Positions 58,695-64,000 of a DNA stretch of 64,000 nt are shown here, in pieces. The position numbers and the translations under genes are program-made. Under the pieces are notes generated by a model. It had not been told where the DNA came from, did no database searches, and was given only the letters and a program-made list of their open reading frames with translations. The stretch spans positions 1,178,001 to 1,242,000 of the forward strand of contig CM065309.1 in assembly GCA_033032175.1 (NCBI GenBank), in the 5' to 3' direction. The stretch is from Saturnia japonica (Eukaryota; Arthropoda; Insecta; Lepidoptera; Saturniidae). Each line of letters opens with the position of its first letter. Position 1 is the first letter of the stretch.

Positions 58695-59136
58695 AGTGAC
58701 TCAGAATGCAAATTTACTCGTAATACTGGCGTAGTCGTGTATTGTTGTACAGAGGAGAGTTTAATTATATCTCTTGAAACACTGTGATCCAGATTTACGA
58801 GCTTGGGTGCTTCCGAGATAAATATTAATTATAATTACTTAATTGGGATAAAATAAAAATATTTTGGACAAGAACGAAGGGCCTCTTTTAGTCGACTTCT
58901 AAAAAAGTCGAAGGGTAAGTTACCACGTCATAAGCCTTGGGACCGGCGGATACAGACCGTGGGATCGCTGACCATGCAGATTGCGATCGTGGGAAACGAC
59001 GGCGTGACTCCAACTTGATTATTACTTTAATTAATTTTAAGTTAGTCTTGTTTAAGAACCATAAGTGTAAACACCTATTATAATTCTTTTAAAATAAATC
59101 TTTTTTTAATTTAAACTCGTACCGCCTATCATAACT
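58695..59136 (+). repeat. 5' LTR
   Basis: Begins AGTGAC, as in Drosophila 17.6 and 297, and ends ATAACT next to the primer-binding site, giving about 442 bp. AATAAA at 59,093-59,098 can serve as polyadenylation signal. An A+T-rich ATAAAATAAAAAT patch at 58,848 may contain the promoter. A perfect 7-bp hairpin (TCGACTT/AAGTCGA) lies at 58,892-58,911 and is followed by a donor-like GGGTAAGT. Boundaries are inferred, since the 3' LTR is not in the window for comparison. Confidence 0.7.
58892..58911 (+). promoter_or_regulatory. LTR hairpin
   Basis: TCGACTT and AAGTCGA pair perfectly around CTAAAA. The position within the LTR suggests an RNA element of the transcript leader or end, but no function is shown. 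Confidence 0.4.
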
Positions 59137-59153
59137 GGCGCAGTCGGTAGGAT
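59136..59153 (+). promoter_or_regulatory. tRNA primer-binding site
   Basis: TGGCGCAGTCGGTAGGAT directly abuts the LTR end (the T may be shared). The same string is the primer site of the 17.6/297 group, where the primer is described as a serine tRNA. It would start minus-strand DNA synthesis. Confidence 0.8.
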
Positions 59154-59562
59154 CGCGGCACTTTTCGTCGGATAAAATTTTCGGCAAAGTGAACGGTTTC
59201 TAAGTCGTTACTACCGCGATCATAATAAGAACTTAAAGTGCGTGTACGAACTCTTTGAAAGGACTTTCTGAAAATTGAAGATCCTGTGTGGGTGAATTGG
59301 TGTACCTACAACAAGACTCGGCAGGAGAGGCAGAATGCTGGCTTGGTGAGTACTCTCGTTTATCCAAGTTCCTTTTGTCATATTTCCTGTCTATATTGTG
59401 TATTTTTTTTTTTTATATATATCATATTGTGTTAAAGTGTTTCTGTCGTAAGCTAAAATTGCTATAGACGTACACCGTACAGTGAATCATAACAGATAAG
59501 CGCGGTCATCCGATATCCGAGCTATTGTCTTTTGATTCTTGTAAAATATAAAACTTCACGCT
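59154..59562 (+). other. Untranslated leader of the element
   Basis: Contains a poly-T/(TA)n patch at 59,402-59,424 and no long frame. It would be expected to hold packaging signals and possibly a splice donor; GTGAGTACTC at 59,345 is a donor-like match. Confidence 0.5.
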
Positions 59563-60633
59563 ATGTCGCTTACGGAGTCGGCACAATTGATTAAAGTAGT
59601 TGGGGAACTACTACCCAAATACGATGGCAATCCCCGATTATTAAACTATTATATTAGGCAAGTAGATAATATATTAACACTTTTCGATGTTAATGTGCAA
59701 GCACATCCCACGTTAGTATGTTTAATAAAATCCAGACTAGCTGGAGCTGCAACTGACGCAATTGCATATGAGGACTCCTTGACCTCGTGGGCTGCTATTA
59801 AAGATACTTTAAAAAAACGATTAGGGGAACCTAGAAATGAAATTCAAGTAATGCAAGAACTGACTCGAACGTTTCGTTTTAAAAATGAGGACGCAGAAAC
59901 ATTTGGTAGGAGACTTCGGGCGTTGCTCGATACTTTAAACTCAGTAGGTAAACACACTGATAAAACTTATTATGAAGAGATGGTGATAGAACAATATACG
60001 AACCATTTAGACTTTCAGGTATCTTTAGGCGTTAGAATAATGAAACCGGAGACACTTGAGTCGGCCATAGTAATAGCACGGCAAGAAGAAGCCAAAATAA
60101 ATTATAAAAAACAAAATCAGTTTTATTCGCAAGCAAAGTCAAAGATAAATCAGCCTAATATTAGACCACAACTATACCAAACAACTCCGACACATTTTAA
60201 TACAAACCCGCATAATTTTGGACCACAGCTATATCAACCAATTCCAACACATTTTAATACACAACCACAATATAACACACCGGGAAAACAAGTATCACCC
60301 GGCAATAGTCAGCCGAATTCTAGACCTAGTGGTTCAGGAAACTTTAGGACTTCTGGAAACTTTAGACGCCAACAACAGAATATACCACATCAACAGGTAA
60401 ACTTTCCAAAAGACACATCTGACGTCACTATGAGGTCAGTGAATAAGCCGGAAAAGCCGCAGTATGCACAACAACTGTTTTATTCGTCTAGCGAGCAACC
60501 CTACTACACGCAAGGTGAGTATTATGAAAACAATAGCACAGAGGAACACGAAGTGTCACTCCCAGCCTTGGTGGACGAAGAAACGTACCAGGAGGATTTT
60601 ACCCAGGACGTCGAAGACGACCAACAGACTTAG
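59563..60633 (+). CDS. gag: Gag polyprotein
   Basis: Structural protein that forms the virus-like particle in the cytoplasm. The frame is intact at 356 codons. Residues 1-190 are the globular capsid-like part with LPKYDGNP (17-24), a WAAIKDTLKKRL stretch and an ETFGRRLRALLDTL helix, typical of insect gypsy Gag. Residues 195-300 are rich in Q, N and P. PQLYQ..PTHFNT occurs as two 19-residue units (202-220 and 221-239). The last 40 residues are acidic. No CCHC zinc knuckle is present, as in other errantiviruses; a short basic FRRQQQN patch may bind RNA instead. The start ATG is the first in the frame after the leader. Confidence 0.9.
   Translation: MSLTESAQLIKVVGELLPKYDGNPRLLNYYIRQVDNILTLFDVNVQAHPTLVCLIKSRLAGAATDAIAYEDSLTSWAAIKDTLKKRLGEPRNEIQVMQELTRTFRFKNEDAETFGRRLRALLDTLNSVGKHTDKTYYEEMVIEQYTNHLDFQVSLGVRIMKPETLESAIVIARQEEAKINYKKQNQFYSQAKSKINQPNIRPQLYQTTPTHFNTNPHNFGPQLYQPIPTHFNTQPQYNTPGKQVSPGNSQPNSRPSGSGNFRTSGNFRRQQQNIPHQQVNFPKDTSDVTMRSVNKPEKPQYAQQLFYSSSEQPYYTQGEYYENNSTEEHEVSLPALVDEETYQEDFTQDVEDDQQT
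60166..60279 (+). repeat. 57-bp tandem duplication inside gag
   Basis: Two in-frame 57-bp units encode 19 residues each, sharing PQLYQ and PTHFNT with differences in between. They keep the reading frame and lie in the disordered Q/N/P-rich tail. Confidence 0.85.
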
Positions 60634-63600
60634 CTAAAACAATCAACGTAAACCATTACGGTAAGGACCATCTGCCCTATATAATTTTAAATGAATTTGG
60701 AGGCAAATTTTTGTTGGATACAGGTGCCTCTCGGTGCATGATCTCACCAGCTGTTATAAAAAACACGGAATTTGAAAATTACATTGAACATGAACCATTT
60801 CAGGTAAGGAGCGCTCATGCAGTCACTCAACACGACCTTGTAGCGTCACTTCCCCTTCCGGTGGAATTTAACATTAATAAAACACACACATTTTTATTAT
60901 TCGATTTCGATCCTAAATATAGGGGCTTAATAGGTATGGATTTATTAAAAGAGCTTAACTGCACAATTAATTTAAGCGACAGATTATTACATACACCAAA
61001 TGCAAATATACCAATTTACTTAAACTACCCAGTTAGAAACATTAGAATAGAACCAAAGTGTGAAAAGGTTATTGTGGTTAAAACTAACTACGCTGATGGA
61101 CAGTATTTATGTGATGATCACTATTGGTCTGAGGGGTTAAGATCTCCAGCAGCAATAGTGGACGTGATGAATGGGGCATTTAAGACAACTGTTATAAATT
61201 TTACTGATGAAAAGAAAATAATTTTAAATAAATATCCGAATAAGCTTAAACCATTTTTTGAAAATATGATTAATCAGCATAGCGAAGTAAATTTTTTAGG
61301 GACAGATTTAGATTTAGATAAGGAACTTTGTGAAAATTTAAAAAATATTCATAATGATCACATGAATGAAGAAGAAAGGCGAGAAATAATGAGGATTTGT
61401 TATCAATACAGAGAGATATTTTTTTCTGATAATATTCCATTGTCATTTACACATTCTGTAAAGCATGAATTAAGACTTAATGATGAAACACCAATTTTTG
61501 TAAGAAGTTATAGGCAACCACCCAAACAACGCAAAGAAATTCAAAATCAAGTAGAAAATCAGTTAAAGCAGGGAATTATTAGGGAAAGTATTTCACCTTG
61601 GGCGTGCCCAGTGCATATAGTACCAAAGAAACCTGATACATCTGGTAACGTAACGTGGAGACTTGTTATTGACTTCAGAAGATTAAATGACAGGATTATT
61701 GAGGACAAATACCCTTTACCGAATATCCATGACATACTCGACAGACTAGGAAGGGCACAATACTTTACGACCCTTGACTTAGCTAGTGGTTACCACCAAC
61801 TAGAGATGCACCCTAACGATATCGAAAAAACGGCGTTTACAACGGAACGCGGGCATTACGAATTTTTGAGAATGCCATTTGGCCTCAAAAATGCCCCCAG
61901 TACATTTCAAAGGTTAATGGATCACATCTTAAGAGGAATTGAAAATGTTTTTACATATTTAGATGACGTCATCGTGATTTCTACGTCACTACAAGAGCAC
62001 GTTGAGAAATTAAAACAAGTATTTGAAAGATTTAAAACCCACAATTTAAAAATTAAACTAGAAAAGTCTCGATTTTTACAAAAACAAGTTGAGTTTCTAG
62101 GACACGAACTAACGGACCAAGGACTAAAACCGAATAAGGACAAAATTAAAGCCGTACTTAACTATCCCTTACCGTGTACTCACAAAGACGTAAAATCCTT
62201 TTTAGGCCTAATCGGATACTATAGAAAATTTATAAAAGACTTTGCAAAACTGACTAAACCTTTGACACTTTGTCTTAAAAAGAATCGTAAAGTAGTACAT
62301 TCACCGGAATTTTTAGACGCTTTTAATAAATGTAAAGAAATATTAACAAATTCCCCGATATTACAGTACCCCGACTTTGATAAGCCTTTTGTTCTGACAA
62401 CTGACGCCTCAGACGTTGCTCTCGGTGCAGTTCTTTCTCAAGGAGACATCGGTTCAGATAAACCTGTAGCTTACGCTTCTAGGACTTTGTCGGATACCGA
62501 AAGCCGATACTCTACGATTGAGAAAGAGTTATTGGCAATTGTATGGGCTATAAAATACTTTCGACCCTATTTGTATGGACAGAAATTCACTATTTACACC
62601 GACCACAGACCTTTAACATGGCTTATGTCATTAAAAGATCCGAACTCGAAATTAACGCGTTGGAGACTTAGGCTCGCGGAATATGATTATAAGATAATTT
62701 ATAAAAAAGGCAAACAAAATACCAACGCTGACGCCCTTTCAAGAGCAAAAATTTTTCATAATAGTATAGATTCTTTAGCTGTTAACCTTGACGATAATGA
62801 AGATGACGAGATGATAAATAGGATATTTGACAATACACGTACGGCAACGAATACTGACAACAGACCTGAGACGGACAAGATCTCGTGCAGTGATATGGAC
62901 ATAGACAGTGAAATTGTATCAGGACTAATCCTCTCACCCCAACGAGATGAGGTATCAGAAAACGCCACTATAAATGACCCCGAGCTATTAACTTCCACAA
63001 ACCACACACAAGCAGATAATGAGAATAAAGGTATACCAATCGTAAATGATGCCATAGATAGACAACTAAAACAATTTCACATAAGGTCTAGCCCCGGCAC
63101 AAAATACAGAGTAGATGATAGGTCAACAAATACAAGAACAGTCATAAAAGATGTATTTATTCCTATTAATAACACAGAATCAGAAATAGTTCAGTTCTTA
63201 AAGGAACACACTATTGCTGATCGTACTTTTCACTGCTACTTTTACGATGAAAATCTGTATCTCGCTTTCTCTCGAGTATATACAACTATTTTTAATGAAA
63301 GAGGTCCAAAATTATTCAGATGTACATCGCGTATTACAGTTATCGAAAATAAAGTAGAGCAACAGGAATTAATTAAGAAGTATCATGAAGGTAAGACTAT
63401 GCATCGCGGCATTCAGGAAACATACAAGCAAATACATAGAAATTACCACTGGCCTAATATGCTGCTTACAATACAACGATTTATTAACCAATGTGATACC
63501 TGTCTTAAAAGTAAATACGAGAGAAATCCATTAAAACCCCCGTTAGCTCTTACTGAAACACCTACAAAACCTATGCAACATATGTTTATGGATCTATATT

Positions 63601-64000
63601 CCACAGGTGGTGCCACATTTTTGACCATTATAGATAATTTTTCTAAATACGTTCAAGTAATACCTTTAAATGCCTCTAGTAGTATTCATGTAGCAGATGC
63701 ATTAATTCAAGCTTTCTCTACACTAGGATTACCTACAAAAATTACGACAGATTCTGATAGCAAATTTGATAATGATGTCATAAAAGACATATGCGCATTA
63801 CATGACATCAACATACACTTTACAACGCCCTACAACCCAAATTCTAACTCTCCTATAGAACGATTCCATTCCACTATAGGTGAAATTATACGAATACAAA
63901 GGATAACCAATAAAGAAGACCCTATACAAACCATCATGAAATATTCCGTTATAGCATACAATAATACAATACATACTACAACAGGATATACACCACACGA
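60537..64000 (+). CDS. pol: Pol polyprotein (protease, RT, RNase H, integrase), truncated by window edge
   Basis: Open from the codon after TAG 60,534-60,536 to base 64,000, about 1,154 codons without a stop, in the -1 frame relative to gag with 97 nt of overlap. There is no useful start codon, so it should be made as Gag-Pol by frameshifting. Protease: LLDTGAS at 60,711. RT: LDLASGYHQ (Asp at 61,776) and YLDD at 61,956-61,967. RNase H: TTDAS (Asp at 62,403) and YTDHRPL at about 62,598. A linker of about 210 residues, acidic at its start, follows NADALSR. Integrase: zinc finger with His at 63,384 and 63,402 and Cys at 63,492 and 63,501, then D-D-35-E at 63,591, 63,750 and 63,858. All catalytic residues are present. 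The integrase C-terminus lies outside the window. Confidence 0.92.
60594..60621 (+). promoter_or_regulatory. Putative -1 ribosomal frameshift site (gag-pol)
   Basis: Within the overlap, G-GAT-TTT (60,594-60,600, in gag codons) is a slippery-type heptamer; GGAUUUU is a known frameshift heptamer of a plant virus. Nine nt later GTCG-AAGA-CGAC (60,610-60,621) forms a small GC hairpin. After slippage, translation would continue in the open pol frame. The hairpin is short, so a longer fold or pseudoknot may be needed. Confidence 0.55.

Larger units (their letters stand above)
58695..64000 (+). mobile_element. Errantivirus-like Ty3/gypsy element (17.6/297/TED-type), 3' part outside window
   Basis: 5' LTR, primer-binding site, a ~425-nt leader, gag and pol are present in order, and both reading frames are unbroken up to the right edge. 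The AGTGAC LTR start, the GGCGCAGTCGG primer site, gag lacking a zinc knuckle and pol in the -1 frame all match the 17.6/297/TED branch of insect errantiviruses. The end of integrase, any env and the 3' LTR lie beyond base 64,000, so infectious or merely transposing status cannot be judged. Confidence 0.9.

Noticed and set aside
60218..60400. 60-codon frame inside gag
   Set aside because: Shadow frame of gag, with no start context or conservation argument.
59563..60633. CCHC zinc knuckle in Gag
   Set aside because: I looked for C-x2-C-x4-H-x4-C and found none; gag has almost no cysteine.
61922..63998. Minus-strand open frames across pol
   Set aside because: They are antisense shadows of the intact pol frame.

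Overview
The window is about two-thirds A+T and reads as an insect nuclear genome, most likely a moth or butterfly (Lepidoptera). I see no complete host gene, rRNA, true tRNA or CRISPR array. The assignment rests on the repeats: short non-autonomous Helitron-like elements that start near TCTATAC or TCCATAC, end in CTAG and sit between A and T; two tRNA-headed SINE families; non-LTR retrotransposon relics ending in a TTGAATAAAGATTT-type 3' tail; and a 17.6/297/TED-like endogenous retrovirus. Family names come from recognition, not database search.

Bases 1-58,694 are non-coding sequence packed with decayed mobile DNA. SINE family S has about ten copies, eight antisense and two sense. SINE family T has three copies, one with a clean 10-bp target duplication and one nested in a Helitron-like element. 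Helitron-like elements of several subfamilies recur near 4.8, 15.7, 23.1, 26, 29.3, 33.1, 36, 39.3, 48.1 and 56 kb. RT relics of at least three non-LTR lineages lie at 1.9, 5.4, 14.4, 19.8, 28, 41.5 and 54.8 kb. Local oddities are a five-unit 122-bp tandem array (40.8-41.4 kb), a degenerate CAATCAAT tract flanked by CTGTTAC/GTAACAG clusters (31.1-32.0 kb), very short retroposons with perfect target duplications (20.9 and 39.7 kb), a 657-bp insertion with 14-bp duplications (43.4-44.1 kb), and a CpG-rich island splitting a retroelement copy (19.1-19.7 kb).

From 58,695 to the window end lies the only substantial coding locus: the 5' LTR, primer-binding site, leader, intact gag and uninterrupted pol of a Ty3/gypsy errantivirus-like element. 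Gag and pol overlap with pol in the -1 frame, and a GGATTTT heptamer followed by a small hairpin lies in the overlap. Protease, RT, RNase H and integrase motifs are all present and in frame. The element runs off the right edge inside integrase, so the rest of integrase, any env and the 3' LTR are not visible. Intact frames suggest a young and possibly active copy.
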